This document shows positions 22,307-35,300 of a DNA stretch of 64,000 nucleotides, one piece after another. The stretch is from Paragyromitra xinjiangensis (Eukaryota > Ascomycota > Pezizomycetes > Pezizales > Discinaceae), in NCBI GenBank assembly GCA_038503065.1, contig JBCAMK010000003.1:1736001-1800000 (forward strand), written 5' to 3'. The stretch's first letter is position 1, and every line of letters begins with the position of its first letter. The notes beneath the pieces were generated by a model, which had not been told where the DNA came from, made no database searches, and saw only the letters and a list, made by a program, of their open reading frames with translations. Position numbers and translations under genes: made by a program.

Positions 22307-25146
22307 GTTGATGATTCGGAAGGATATGTATTGGAGTTCGTTTAAGGGAGCGTATTTTTTTCGGGTTTTGTATGCAGCAGGAGCAAGGTGTATCACAGGT
22401 CTACTGGAGGAATGTTGTTGCTGTCGAAATAATGTTTCGCTAAGAAATATAGCCGGTAAAAAGATCGTGGCGAATAACGGGAAAACCTAGAAAAGAACGT
22501 CCTGCGCCCTGAATAACGTGGAATATTCCGGAAAATAGAGAAGAGAAAATGAAGAAATAGAGAAAAGGAAAATGGAAACCGAGAGGAAGCGAGAAACGAG
22601 AGAATGACGGACTGGAAGGGAATGACAGTGTAAATGAGGGACTAAGAGCTAAGACGAGAATGCAGTAGACGGTGCAGGTGGATGAGGGGTTCTTCAGGGA
22701 CAGTTCAGCCAACAGTTGGCGGAACGAGTGTAGGAATTGTGTGACAAGTCAACTGACGATACCACTCCGAAACGCTAAGGGGGGATGTGTTGAGTTCCAT
22801 CATTCGATTCTGTCCAATACAATTCTTGATAGCCTCCCCTTTTGGAGGTTAGCACTCGCTGGCCGGCAGTACGGCATAAACCTTTGAATTTTCGAAAGAC
22901 TATGAATTCTATCTTACAGATGCCTGCGCATATAAAATCCCATACAAAGCTCGAACATATCTGCTGCTTCTACCCCACATCTGGCCCAGGGACCATCAGG
23001 AACATTGCCTGGCAAAGCTATTTAGATGTACCCATCGCGTAGAGCACTGCTCATGCGGTGGATACGTGATTAAAATACATTATGTGGAAAACAAGATTGA
23101 TCCTGTCAGCTGTGGTGGGCTGCTCGCAAGGAAAGCGAACGAGAGAGCTCTTGGAAAAAACCCGATGTCCCGCGGGATGTGATGGGCAGAAAAGCATGGT
23201 TCGATCTAGTTTCGTAGTAGTTAGTCAACCAGCCTCTCTGCCTCTGTCTGGGCTCGGCCGTTGAGATCTGGGAAGAGATGTGAAGAGATGTTCACCATCA
23301 CCATCTCAGCTTCACCATGGCCCCTCATGATTTAGGCCCGTGTAAAATAATGATAATCGGAAAAACCAGCGTTGCTCAGGCCCAATCACCAAGCGCCGGC
23401 ATCTGTGGTGAGATTCGAGAGCACACAAAAGCCGGTTTCATCAGCAAGACCAACAGCCGCTTGCTGTCGCCCTTGGCACTTGCCGTTTCGGGGCGTTCCT
23501 TGCGTGGCAACCAGAGCCGATATTTCGCAGTCAACAGGGGTTTTTGATATAGATTTCGAAGCGGGCTGCATATGAAACATTTTCGCATGCGAGGCTTGCT
23601 GCGTTACTTTGTGACAAATTACCGTGTGCGGTGACTGTCTGCCTTAGAGCGTTCTAGTCACACGCAGAACTGCCAGCAGAAGTCTTGGGTCTAGCCCTAT
23701 TCGGGCTAGGCAGCCCACAGTGCCTCCCACTCCTAGACGGCACGGTGTCCTTTAAAGCTGCGAGCTCCCTTTTTTAAGTCCCACCCTTCCCTTTCCGAGA
23801 ATTCTCTCGACCAACGCAGGAAAGTCGATTCTCTGAGCCCTTTTTAGACATTCTACTTGTCTTCTTTCAGGTCCTTTCTATCCCGAACAGAACCGTCGAG
23901 AAAACGACACCAGCGAAAGGAAGCACACGCCACCCTGAGTTCCTCCTTGCTCTGGTGCACCTTCAGGCTTCCTTCCCGCAGTCACGTTCGCCTGCGCTAC
24001 GCCTTTCGGGGAAATCTGGGATCAGCCGCCGAGGCCCACCATTATTCATCCGTCTCCGTTCGTTACTATCATTCATCCTTCATCCCTTACACCGTAAGTC
24101 ATTAAATTTTATACTTTTATTTCTCCCTAGGCTATCGATCTAGGAACGGTTGATGTTAGAGCATTCGAGGTGGTAGAAGGGAGGTGGGGTTTTTACTGTC
24201 CCCGTATCATTCCTGTACCTGGTTGAGGAGTTGTCTGCCTTCCTCATCACCATCATCCATCCATCCTTAACAGCTGTTTCTCTGCCGCTCTCGCATCCTG
24301 ACATACATGCTGCCGGCTACTAAGCCCCAGCACATCCTGTCACTATGACCCACAGCCTCCCAGCCGTCTCTTCACCGTTAATTTCCCCTAGCCCTAACAA
24401 GTACTCATGCTAACTCGATGCACGCCCCCCAGCAAGATCTTCCCGCCCTCAGTCAACATCGACGTTCTCGAGTTCTAACCAATTACCACTTACGTCCAGT
24501 GTTGCGTACTCTACTGCCTCTTCTGCTTGCATTGTACCGTACCATCCCACGCCCAGCCGAACACCCACGCGCGCAGCTGTGCGTTTTGTGCATAACATAA
24601 TAACCACGAATTACACCCGCCACTTTTTCTCCCTCTGAACCCCCCTTCCCTCCCCACCCCCCTTCTCGGAAAAAGAGGAAATAAAAATCCAAAAAAAATT
24701 AATATCCTACTCTACTCCCACCAGGTCTTTCGCAACCCCCTTCCTGGTCAAATTCTACCCACACCCTCTCACACACCTCACACTTTCTACCCACACCCCT
24801 CCCTTTCCCTTTCCTCCCTTCCGAACTCCCGCGCGCACCCACAGCCTCTCTCCGCTCCAACGCCAATACCAACCCAAATCAACACCCCTTTCCCTTCCCA
24901 TACAACGACCGACATCCCCCTTCCGCATTCATCGTCCCGCTCCTTTCCCCTTATATTTTAATCCAGCAGAAACGCAGCAAGCCATACCTCGCTCGCCCCT
25001 TCCCTCCGCCCTCCCCTTCCATATCCAGATCCAGGCAAACCATAACACAAGGAAAAAAACCACCAAACCCGAATCCAGTCAGAGGAACATTTTAACCCGC
25101 CAAAAAAATAAATCTTAAGATAAAAAATAAAATACTTTTCCCGGCC
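22307..25146. other. Long leader/promoter region between tetraspanin and MCM1
   Basis: No gene recognised in 2.8 kb. The final 1.3 kb before MCM1 is strongly C/T-rich and probably forms a long leader, perhaps with a leader intron. A short stem (TAGCCC...GGGCTA) occurs near 23693-23710 without evident meaning. Small frames around 23317-23588 overlap one another on both strands and look like chance. Confidence 0.45.
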
Positions 25147-26191
25147 ATGTCTGACAACGACCCGCAACCCTCCCCCGGTCCCCACGACGACTCGGGCCCG
25201 AACGCCTCAGCCCTCGGTGCTGGCAACGGCGTCCCGAGTGCGCAATCCGGTCTCAACAACGCTGCCGGCGATGGCAATCGCGGCATCAAGCGGCCGCGAC
25301 CAAATCAAGATGACGATGATGATGATGAAGATTCAAAGCCCGGTCGCGAACGTCGCAAGATTGAGATCAAATTCATTCAGGACAAGTCACGAAGGCACAT
25401 TACCTTCTCAAAGCGAAAAGCCGGTATCATGAAGAAGGTATATCCATTCCTCTTACCCGATTAGTTTCTTCGAGCTTCGTTTCGTTCTTCGTTTCGCCCT
25501 TTCGTCCTTTCGCGATGCATCCTTGGACGCGCTTCGTCGCGCAGAATCTACTTCGGAATCCAACTAACGCGTCTCCTTACAGGCGTATGAATTGTCTGTC
25601 TTAACCGGTACCCAGGTCCTTCTGCTCGTTGTGTCTGAGACTGGGCTCGTTTACACATTTACTACGCCAAAGCTCCAACCACTAGTCACAAAAGCTGAGG
25701 GCAAGAATCTCATCCAGGTATGTTCCAATGTGCCCGATTTTTAACTCGGCTTGAGACTAATAATGTTTACAGGCTTGTCTGAACGCTCCCGAACCACACA
25801 CAGCGGACAATGGTGTTCCTGAAGCTGACTCTGTGTAAGTCCCATCGCTTCGATTCAAGGGGGTTCTTACGCCGCCGTTGATGATGCTTCCAAATCACTA
25901 ACAGTGTTTCATCTGAATAGTGAATCGCCTGAGGAACCACAGCATGCTCCGTTGCCTCAGCAGGTTCAAGGCGGGCCACGCGCGGTGCCAATGCCTGTAG
26001 GCCCTGGGGTACCGGGAGGACCCTATATGCAGATGCCTGACTCGCATGCACAGGCGCAAGCCTATCAACAGTACATGCAGCAGGCAGCGGCAGCTCAGCA
26101 AGCCCAAGCCCAAGCCCAGGCTCAGCGAGCGGGTTACATGCCCCAACAGCATCCACAGATGCAGCAGCCCCATCCTACACAGACCTCGTGA
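25147..26191 (+). CDS. MCM1: MADS-box transcription factor Mcm1 (SRF type)
   Basis: Four exons (25147-25437, 25583-25717, 25773-25834, 25921-26191) encode 252 residues. An acidic run (QDDDDDDED) precedes the MADS domain at about 68-125: [45 protein letters not shown], interrupted by an intron exactly after the DNA-binding helix (IMKK/AYEL), a position common in fungi. The SRF-type dimerisation part TGLVYTFTTPKLQPLVTKAEGKNLIQACLNAPE follows, then a Pro/Gln-rich tail. Mcm1 homologues bind CC(A/T)6GG boxes with partner proteins and control cell-cycle, mating and sexual development genes. The start is set by ATG in a good context (GCCATGT). Confidence 0.95.
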
Positions 26192-29100
26192 TGGGGGCCA
26201 TCTTAATTGTTTTCTTTCTTCACTTTTTTTCGGGGTTTCACGAGGTTGCTATAGAGGGCAAAATCAAGATATCGAGGGTTTCTTAAACAAAAAAAAACAT
26301 TAGTTTCTACTCCCCCCAACACTGTCATCACCACTACCACTCTACCTCTTTGGGAATTATGAAAGGAAAAGGAAAGAACGAGGAATCTCTTAGTCGCCTT
26401 TCCGTCTCTTGTTTTTAGTGAAGCGAATTTGTTTTCGGGTGATGGGAGGCCTTTTGATTTGGCATTGATCGAGAGCCTGCATGCATTATACTAGTAGTCT
26501 TTGTTTGCAGATGGTTGTTTAAAGGAGATGGGATGGTTTGGTTTTTTGTACTCTCAAAAAATCTGGGCTTTGGGAGGCTTCACTTTTTCTTTTTCACCTC
26601 TACTAGTACTGCTTTAGTCCTCCGTGTCTTTCTTCTTTTTTCTTTTGCCGTTTTAACCCAGGGTATTTCGGGGCGAATTCTGTATTTTTTCCTCTTTTTA
26701 CTTATGTTCGACATAGCCAGTCGCTTGTCATATCAGTGGTTTACGGAAATCTCAGTGTTGGAATCGTTTATCATGTGCTGCATCGTTACTTTTTACTTGC
26801 CATTTCTATCGTATTACTTAAGGTCTCACAGTATGCGATGATGCTTAGCATTATACACAAGTAACTTAGTATCCGGTAAGTTCTTTGGATGCGTAATTGT
26901 GGGTTTGTTCTTTTCCTTCTTCCTGTCATTATACCCCCTGTGGAAGTGGGGACGGCATGTATGATCTATGTTACGTATGACCCGCATGTTTATAGTTATA
27001 AAGGAACCTCTTTACTCCCATAAAAGGCTACTGTGGTACTATCCAGGTTAAAAATCCAAACGCATCGTTTCCCGTCTATCTTCATTTTGCCTATAGTTAA
27101 GTAAAGCATTGAAGTGTTCAGAGAGTTGCCTGATTCTATGGCATTTGCTTAAGGTAATTGGCTATATCGTGTAAAGGGTAACGCGTGAAGCCCTTGGACT
27201 ATGCATAACCCTGTTGGTGTAGTCTTCAGTCTTCTCGCTGGATGGAACATAAACGAGTGATGATTTGTGATGTTGTTTTGCATGGAGTTGAAAAGGATTG
27301 AGGCTAAACCCAAAATGGGTTCAGCTGGAGAATAGACCCCACCTTCCATAGTCTGGAATAAGGTTCAGCAATTACTTTGCTCAAGCGCCCATAAGGCCTA
27401 GTTGGGATTCTATTTTCTTGGTTGTCCCAAAACAAACTTCCGGTAATGTCACATCGACCTTCATGCATACTCGTTAGCCCGAACGCGATGAGGTTTAGGC
27501 GATGCCCTTCTTGACCACTTTGGTCCTACATATATACATGTAGTAACTCCGTCTTCTAGTCACGGGCAAAAGAAAATCCGAGTATCGCTATTCAATCGCT
27601 TTGTTTTCATTTCGTTGACTAGTTCCCCCCCTTATGTGTTTGCTTTCTTCGCCTGTACTACACCCTTATCTTATGGACCTGTTATAATAGGCACTGCAAA
27701 CTGATGCTTCGACACTGGAAGATTGGGGCTTCTACCTCGGGTGCGCATACTCTGATTTCTGATATCCGGATCTCACTGCTTGACACGGTATTCTGGCGGG
27801 TGAACTACCTATAATCTTGCGTAGCCCCACTATTTTGTGGCTTCTGCTAGCCATCGACAAATTTTGTGGTTTCTCTTGCATCGAAATCTAGAAGGAAAAC
27901 TCTTTGCCGCGGTTTTACGTTCATTCGTTCGTTAGCCGCAGTAGTTTCTTCACAGGAGGCTCCCGCCTGCAGAAAACCGGTAACTTTCAAGCCTTGGGAT
28001 TAAATGAAAACACCTAACATTGCGTTTAGGCCACAAGCCATCAGTTAATATTCCACTTCTTCTGGATCGCGCCCTCTCAACTCGTTGTATCAGGGATTCT
28101 GGTAGTTATTGCCTTGGCAATACCGGCTCCGGTTGCCCAGGCCCCGGTCGGAGCTTCAAGATACGTATTGATTTTTACCCGCACTCTAGCTGCAATATCT
28201 CCGTCACCGGACAAACTTGTGGGTAAATCCGTGCCATGGAATCAGCTGGCTCAGGTGTTTTGACACAGTCTATAATCCCGTGACTCTCCAGGACTACATA
28301 CAACGATCAACAATACCCTTCAGCGTATCGATGTTGATCTTTTGAATATCCTGGGAGCTCCGCCGTCGTATTTGTTGAAGGTTTCATCTATCTCTAATTT
28401 TATTGGCATCAATGATATAACGGAACCATATACCCGGAGCGCGATTTATTTTTTTTTGGATGCTGCGATGGTGGATATATACTTCAAGTTAATCGAAGAA
28501 AATTTACCATATTGGCTATATGTATGTATCTAGGACTTATCCCAATAACCTAAGGATCCCTGGAATACTTAATGTTTGGCCACTAAAGTCAGCCAGACGC
28601 AATTTGAGCCGTAAGTTTATCTCCTGATGGCCGCCTTTGTCTCGGGGAAACCTGGAGCCTATATTGCGTTTCACAAAATCATCGAAAACCTGGATTTCTG
28701 CGGAAATATCGATGCTGCTTCTTTTCTTGTGCTAGCACTTACATACGACAGGACAACCATTGTTCTTTAACGGAAATTTAAAGCAATATGGCCGAAGTTC
28801 TGGAGGCAAATCTCGATGGGAAGGATGAGTAGCCTAACGGTGTATGGGTTGATTGAAATGTGAGATTATCAAGGTTCAAAATTACTATGAATGGAAGGTA
28901 CATATTTTGGACCGAGGCCTTTTTTTGCTACGATGAACTAGTTCTCAGGCTTTGAATCCCTCGCGATACCCGAGTGTAACTCCTATAGGCTTTCCTATCT
29001 TTTTCACATCTTTCAGTGTCCTGGGCTTGTATATACGTATACGGGGCTCTTTATACTATGCTGCACGGATTCTGTGGCGTCTTAAGTTTTGGTCTTCTGT

Positions 29101-30235
29101 TCAGATGAGAGTTGGGTTGTAGCGACTGCTGTGGCTGCTGTACCTTGTTTCTTCACTGTTTGGTCTTTACGAACTGGTATCAAGGTATTTTACACAATTT
29201 TCTGAGCTCTTAAATTTTATTTATTTCGTAACGTTGTGAAGGGCCGAAACCTTTTTGCAGGAATTTAATAGTGCGCAAGTTGAGTCGCCCTTTGCTGTAG
29301 AGTATAATGAGCTTCAAGTGCTAGTGTAATCCTTGCTCGGAAAGTTCCGTAGGGTTCCTTTCTACGTTAATTCATAAATAATCACTCGATAGATAAACAC
29401 TACATGTATGTTGAATGTTTGGTAGATGTGTGGGGGTTTTCATACAGGTTAACAGGAAGGATTTCAAGTAACTGGCTAAATTTTCAATAAATTCATGGGT
29501 CCTCGTTCGTGTTCTGGTGAATGTAAGAACTACCGTCTTGTGCCTATTTCTCAACTTGTTTTTTGCATAGGGCTAAATGGTCTGGGCTACTACGTTTCCT
29601 AGGTTTGGTGGGTACGAAGTCGGGTGGCGGAACGGAACAGGAACTCCCGAACCGCAGTCCCGAAGTGCCGTTGTGGGGCTAGCACTAACCGTAAATAGTG
29701 TTGCTAGCCATGAAATTTAAGAGTACAGTATTGGTGGATCCCCTTGTAGAGAGTGGATAAGTACTCTACATGTATGTAGCGAGTCTCTTGCTGGGGCATA
29801 TTATGATATTCAGTAGTGGTATGTGGGCTTGTGATCAATCACGGAACGTGGTGCCAAATAATGTACTTAGAGCGGCGTTGAGCCTGGTTTTGGACCCTAG
29901 TACCAACCGAATTTTGGCGTTTACTGTCCTCATGTAGAAGCGTTTTTGAAGCAGTAGCGTAACAGGGATGGTTTAACCAGTTGCAAGTAAACCAAAGCTA
30001 TTAAGGTGAGTTTCTAGGTGAGTTTTAGACTTACGATTTAATATTCGTGGCAGAAATAGTAGCATTGCTTAAGTGCCCTTTAAGCTTGGGGTAGGTATTG
30101 ACGAGGCAAATTTCGTTGTACTTATCCTCAAGATTTAATACTGGTTGTCTATACAGTGTGACTTTATTTACTTGAACTCCCTTTCCCCGATTAGACTAAA
30201 ATTCTGAGTCGTGCATAGTTTGATTCCCAGCCATT
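26192..30235. other. Four-kilobase gene-poor region with coding-like remnants
   Basis: After the MCM1 3' UTR (T-rich, about 26.2-26.9 kb) no intact gene can be assembled. Between about 28,080 and 28,770 several + strand frames have protein-like composition but do not form a gene with a start; they are listed separately. The rest is AT-rich and featureless to me, including 29-30.2 kb. Confidence 0.45.
28080..28770 (+). pseudogene. Possible decayed gene or unassembled multi-exon gene
   Basis: Three + strand pieces read like protein. One at about 28,080-28,225 has several cysteines and ends at a GTAAAT donor-like site. A second at about 28,305-28,533 contains LNILGAPPSYLLKVSSI and SAIYFFLDAAMVDIYFKLIE. 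A third at about 28,625-28,770 contains KPGAYIAFHKIIENLDFCG. They are in different frames, without a convincing start codon. I cannot name a family. They could be exons of one real gene, a broken gene, or chance. Confidence 0.25.
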
Positions 30236-32176
30236 TTAAGGAATTGCATCGTTATTCATATCTAACACTAAAACTTCTAATGCCTCCCTATTTCCGCGTA
30301 ATTCTGCTAGGTTTCGCAACATACGGTATTCCTCAAGGGTTTGAGGGTTAGTGTGGGTTCTCTTGGCTAGTAGCTTTGTTAATTCCCTGCTGATATGTCC
30401 CCTCAATAATGCATCGAAGAGGGGTGTATATCCGTTCAAATCCCGAACAGTACTGTCAGCTCCATTTTCTAGTAGTAATTTGACTACAGCCACTTCCTGA
30501 GCTCCGGCGGCATAATGAAGGGCTGTCTTTCCTTGGTTGTCTTTAAAATTGATATCGATACCTCTATTAAGGAAGAACTCCGTTAATCGGCTATCCCCAG
30601 CTTTAGCGGCTAGATGAAGTGCTGTGCTTCCACGCTTACTTGTCCGGAAATTCACGCTGAGCCCGTTTAACAGTGACGCTTCTAATAGTCCGTGACGGTG
30701 CGCGATATCGGTAGCTGTTTGTCCATCATTTGTTTGGACAGCAATATCCGCACCTCTTGCAAGCAGGAGTTGGATCTTTGCATAGTCAGAAGGCCACTTC
30801 GCCGCGAAATGAAGTGCATTCCATCCGTATATATCCTCCTCGGCGATATCGGCTCCATCATCGAGTAAATTTTTAACAAAAGCTCCACTCGCGTCTTCTG
30901 CTGCTAGGTGGAGTGTTGTGCGTCTAGTTTTATTTGTTCGAAAATTTGTGCAGGCTCTGGTCAATAATTTCTCGAGAAAATATAGTCCCCCGTGATCGCG
31001 AAAAACTCTGACAAAGCCTGAATCAATTATATAATCGATTGCTGAAGCTCCTGAGTTATCTTGGAGATTGGTATCCGCCCCTTTCTCCAGTAATGCATCA
31101 AAAATGTCTTTTCTAGACTCTACTAGTCCAGCTGCAGGCCCCATTAGTAAAGTATGGAGGGGTGTCAATCCTTCATTGTCCTGGGAGTCTACTTCAGCAC
31201 CCCTTTCTAGTAGTAACCTCACTACTTCACAATGACCACAACCCGTTGCCTGGTGAAGAGCTGTGCTCTGGGTATGGTCTCGAGCCTCGATATCTGCTCC
31301 TTTATCCAAAAGCACAATGACAGTCTTAGTATCTCCATGATTTGCAGCAAGATGAAGTGCTGTTTGTTTATCGTTGAAGGTGAAAGAAGGTGCTACATTT
31401 CTGAGAAGTAGCATCATTAGTCTACCCTCGTCAAAAATACCTGCTAAATCGACCGCGTTGTAAGACCCGTTGTCCTCGAGAGTAACATCCGCCCCAGCTT
31501 GCAAAAGAAGCTTGGCAATCTTCATGTTCCCGATACATACCGCAGACTGAAGTGGTGTTTTTCCCTCATTGTCTTGACAGTCAACATAGGCATTTTTCTC
31601 AAGTAGAAGTTTAACGGCAAAACTATTATTCTCGCATACAGCTTGATGGAGAACCGTCTGCCCACGACTATCGTTGACCTCTAGATCCGCACCAATATCC
31701 AAAAGCAACCTGAGCATGGTGTTGTTTCCGTACCTTGCGGCCTTATGAAGGGGTGTTAAGTATTCATAGGTTTCTTGAACAATGAGTGTGCTTCCTTTCT
31801 CCAAAATTATATCAACCATTTTGTCCACGTTTTTCTTGATTGGAATCCTAATCCTAATGAATCTGGAAAGAATTGTTTTCTTATATTTTATTCGAAAGTT
31901 TATTCCCTTCACAACCAGAAGTCTAACCAAGGTCTCGTTTCCTGTAATTGCGGCCCAATAAAAGGCGGTTATTCTGTATTGTGGCATGAGGGAAAATTGA
32001 TTTAATAGCGGGGTCAAAAGGCTATAGAGGCTGCGGTTGGTGTGCACGAGAGACTTAACTTCGTGCAGCCCGAGACTCTTCCCAATCATAAGGACCAGCT
32101 CGTTTGGAAGGTCGTGGAATGAATTCACGTGCTTTTTTTCTGGGGGTGTAGTGAACCTATTACAAGCAGGGATCAT
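30236..32176 (-). CDS. F-box and ankyrin-repeat protein, long
   Basis: Open frame of 646 residues. An F-box lies at about 17-60 (FHDLPNELVLMIGKSLGLHEVKSLVHTNRSLYSLL) and is followed by roughly 16 ankyrin repeats (for example PLHKAARYGNNTMLRLLL, ALHLAANHGDTKTVIVLL, ALHYAAGAQEVAVVKLLL). Such proteins are candidate substrate receptors of SCF ubiquitin ligases; the target is unknown. An alternative model is attractive: a 5' exon 32365-32217 (MALNTETKT...) and a 60-nt intron (32216-32157, GTAAGC...AATAG) join in frame ahead of FTTPPEKKH, giving 689 residues and replacing the first eight codons. Transcript data would decide. It is a related but longer counterpart of the gene at 11046. Confidence 0.85.
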   Translation of the reverse strand: MIPACNRFTTPPEKKHVNSFHDLPNELVLMIGKSLGLHEVKSLVHTNRSLYSLLTPLLNQFSLMPQYRITAFYWAAITGNETLVRLLVVKGINFRIKYKKTILSRFIRIRIPIKKNVDKMVDIILEKGSTLIVQETYEYLTPLHKAARYGNNTMLRLLLDIGADLEVNDSRGQTVLHQAVCENNSFAVKLLLEKNAYVDCQDNEGKTPLQSAVCIGNMKIAKLLLQAGADVTLEDNGSYNAVDLAGIFDEGRLMMLLLRNVAPSFTFNDKQTALHLAANHGDTKTVIVLLDKGADIEARDHTQSTALHQATGCGHCEVVRLLLERGAEVDSQDNEGLTPLHTLLMGPAAGLVESRKDIFDALLEKGADTNLQDNSGASAIDYIIDSGFVRVFRDHGGLYFLEKLLTRACTNFRTNKTRRTTLHLAAEDASGAFVKNLLDDGADIAEEDIYGWNALHFAAKWPSDYAKIQLLLARGADIAVQTNDGQTATDIAHRHGLLEASLLNGLSVNFRTSKRGSTALHLAAKAGDSRLTEFFLNRGIDINFKDNQGKTALHYAAGAQEVAVVKLLLENGADSTVRDLNGYTPLFDALLRGHISRELTKLLAKRTHTNPQTLEEYRMLRNLAELRGNREALEVLVLDMNNDAIP

Positions 32177-32365
32177 GTTATTTTGTTTTTAGTTTATCAT
32201 CGAGGACGGGGCTTACTTCTTGTACTTCTCGAGTTGCCCGGTCAGGTCTGATGAACTCATTGCTGGTGTCAATTTTGCTAGAGGGATGATGAAAGTGGGA
32301 GACTGTAGGTTAGTAGAGACGTTTGGATCTGAGGTTGGCGTTTTGGTCTCGGTGTTAAGTGCCAT

Positions 32366-35300
32366 GATATTATCCAAGATCGTTGGTCTTGTGCCCACCC
32401 TTGTAATTACCCTTAAAAGTTGCATGTGCTTTGCCAAGATTGGCCTTCAAATAACCTTATGTGATACTTGGATCCCTGAATGACCGGAACTCTAGATGTT
32501 CCGACTCCTTATTAATTGGTATTGCTTGAAATTTGTACCAAGCTAGGTCTTTATTTGCTCTCCGGCTCTCCAAGTAACTATAGCGCGATAAAAATGGGGG
32601 TGGTGGAGGCCGGTATTATATAAAGTGAGAGTTTACTAGTTAACGTTAGGAATTACACATAGTGCTATGAAATATCTTCATTCTTCGATAGAAATAGGAT
32701 GTTTGGGTCAACACTGTGCTTGAATGGTAGGAATTTAGCTATTATACATCCTCACCAATATTTGATGCGAGTAGTTATAGAACGGTGAGAATAATCAACC
32801 CTCAAAGTTGTGGACCAGGGTCACCCTAAACCTTAACGTCAGGAGGACATCTACCATGTGAATGCTCGGGCCTTTGTCTCCTGTTAAGAATTCGCCATTC
32901 CAACGGCTTGCATACACCGCAAGCGCAATGTCACGGTAATCGATATTTAGGTCTCTCACACTTACCTTCCTGCTATAGAGATAAACGAGGATACGTAGGA
33001 GAAGGATACTTGCGTTTACCTTCAAGGTGACTGTAGCTCGAAGGCCATACTTAAATGCAAACGCGCTTACGACATCACTAATCTTTCAGGTGGCATTTGC
33101 TATTTTGGATCTCTTACGGTCTTGATCACCTGTGGCATGGTCGGCCCCTCTGAGTGCTAATACTTAGCTAGGATACTATCCGTCACACAGGCATTAGTTG
33201 CACTAATAACCACTATGTCTGTGATAGACTTTTTCAGACCAGGCTCTATGACATTTGCCAAAATGCCACTGTCAAAAAACTAACTGTGATCAGGACTCAG
33301 TATATTAATCTAGAGATGGCACCGCATCATTCACAACTGCTACCTTTGATCTGAAACACTCGATGTAAAAAGTTTCTGCGATATTTCCTAGCTCTGATAA
33401 ATCTCTCAGCCATCTCCTCCGGGTTATTATAAACGTCACCGTCATTCGAGTGTGCCATCAATGATGTGATTAGCGGAGAAAGCGGATATTCTGCACAGCC
33501 AACATACGTGGTTTTAGTATTCCAAGTTCAAGGCTATCATAGCACAATACTTCAATCGTTTCCGACAACCGTGGATAATTCATTTCGAATTCCGCCTCTT
33601 CGTTAATATCATCCAGCTCTTGCACATAAACCTCAAGCTATGTAACTTGCAACTCTACACAAGTCCTTCTCATGATAGCATCTCGGGATCCTATCAAAAA
33701 CTGTCACGGTACTAGCCGGAATAAGTTGAAGATTTGGATCGATCCAGAAACTTCTGACGAAGAACTTCCACGTAGAGGAATCTAAAAAAAGTTATTTGAG
33801 ACTGGGTTTTAATTTGGCTACAGGTATTTTGTCAGAACCTCAACAACTCGTTCGCCGTCCATTTGAATCATACTATTCCACTAAAAGTCAGTTAACCATG
33901 ATATGTCTGAATCTCTCAATACAAAGCTGTTATGGCCAGATGAGGTATTACCGCAAGCAACAAAGTCAATCGGGCTCCGGGGGCATTTCCATGTTAATCT
34001 ATTAGGGATTATTGGATTTCCGTGGGAATTAGAGTTTAAAGATTTGGGTGTGCCCTGGTAATGCGGAGGCTATCTCCCAATTTCGGCCTTTAATGTGTGG
34101 CTGATAGACTTAACAGATGTCGGAATCATGATCTAGGTCTCTAGAATTTCTTATCAGTTACCAATATGCGTCTAAGTGCAAGACTTGCAACGCTTCCGAA
34201 AATCCAACCTCGATCACAAATGATAGCAAAAGTAGAAGCCATTTAATGAGATCTCTCAGAAGCCTTGGTACAAATAGGGAACGTTCGGAATTACGGTTTA
34301 TTCCTGGTCTCTATACGTGTTGTATAGGGCGAGGACCAGAGTAAAAGCCTCCCAATGGACGAAGATGTATTGAATGAAGAAGAAAATAGAAGGATGCCGT
34401 TTCGAGCGTCATTTATGGCTGAGTCACGGACTAATTGACTATTGGCATTTTAACGGAGCATTTTGCAGGCTTTCCTCGCGTTGGGGAATGATATGCGCAT
34501 CTTTAGTTCCATCCCTGCGGTTTGATATACGGCACGAACCATTGCGCCCCTGTACAGCATCACTCACCTCGGAAGACGGAACAGGGACATTTGGTGCTGG
34601 AGATTTTAATGCATCCAACTGTTGGGTAGGTATAGCCTACAGTGTGAGTCTCCACTGCCTAAAGCTTTGGATGACTAGTTGATCTTCCACTAAAGGTGAG
34701 AGTTTTAGATCGATATAAATCCTCTCAAGACGCTATCCTTCAACCGCGAGAGTTGGAGGGAGCAAGATCCATGGCTAGAAGTTATCGGTTGATGGCAACG
34801 CGTGTAAATGTTGAGGTACCGGCGTTGGTGTCGAGTGTTCTGATGAATAGATGGCCAGAGTAGCTGCATTCTATAATGCAGCAGGCAGCTAGTGCAAACC
34901 CATGATGGAACTAGGATGACTGTCGAAATTGTGAGCTGGGGAAGTTACAATAAGTGCCCTGGCAGTATTTTCTGCGCGCCTGTATCAAGATAGCTAGTGT
35001 AATAGAATGACATATATTCGTTCGTTGGGAAACCTATAGCAATACTGGACTGAAGCTCTGCAGGCGGGCGTGCGGGCAGCATCGAGTTGTTGTGGAGAAA
35101 TGAGTGTATGATCAAAAGTCTCCGTGTTTCCTTAAGAACAGAAACTTGTTGATTCAAAGAGAAAGACAAGTTGGTGCGACTACCCGACCACAATCCTGGT
35201 TTGGGTAAAAATTTCTGTTGAATGAGAAACTGAGTTAAAAATGGTTTTCTCCAGCCGCTTTAAGCTAGGTTCGATCCCGACACACTGTTGTTCAAGCATC

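Noticed and set aside
35260..35285. GGTTCGATCCC, resembling a tRNA B box
   Set aside because: The flanking bases cannot form a T-stem, and no A box or acceptor stem pairs with it at the right distance.
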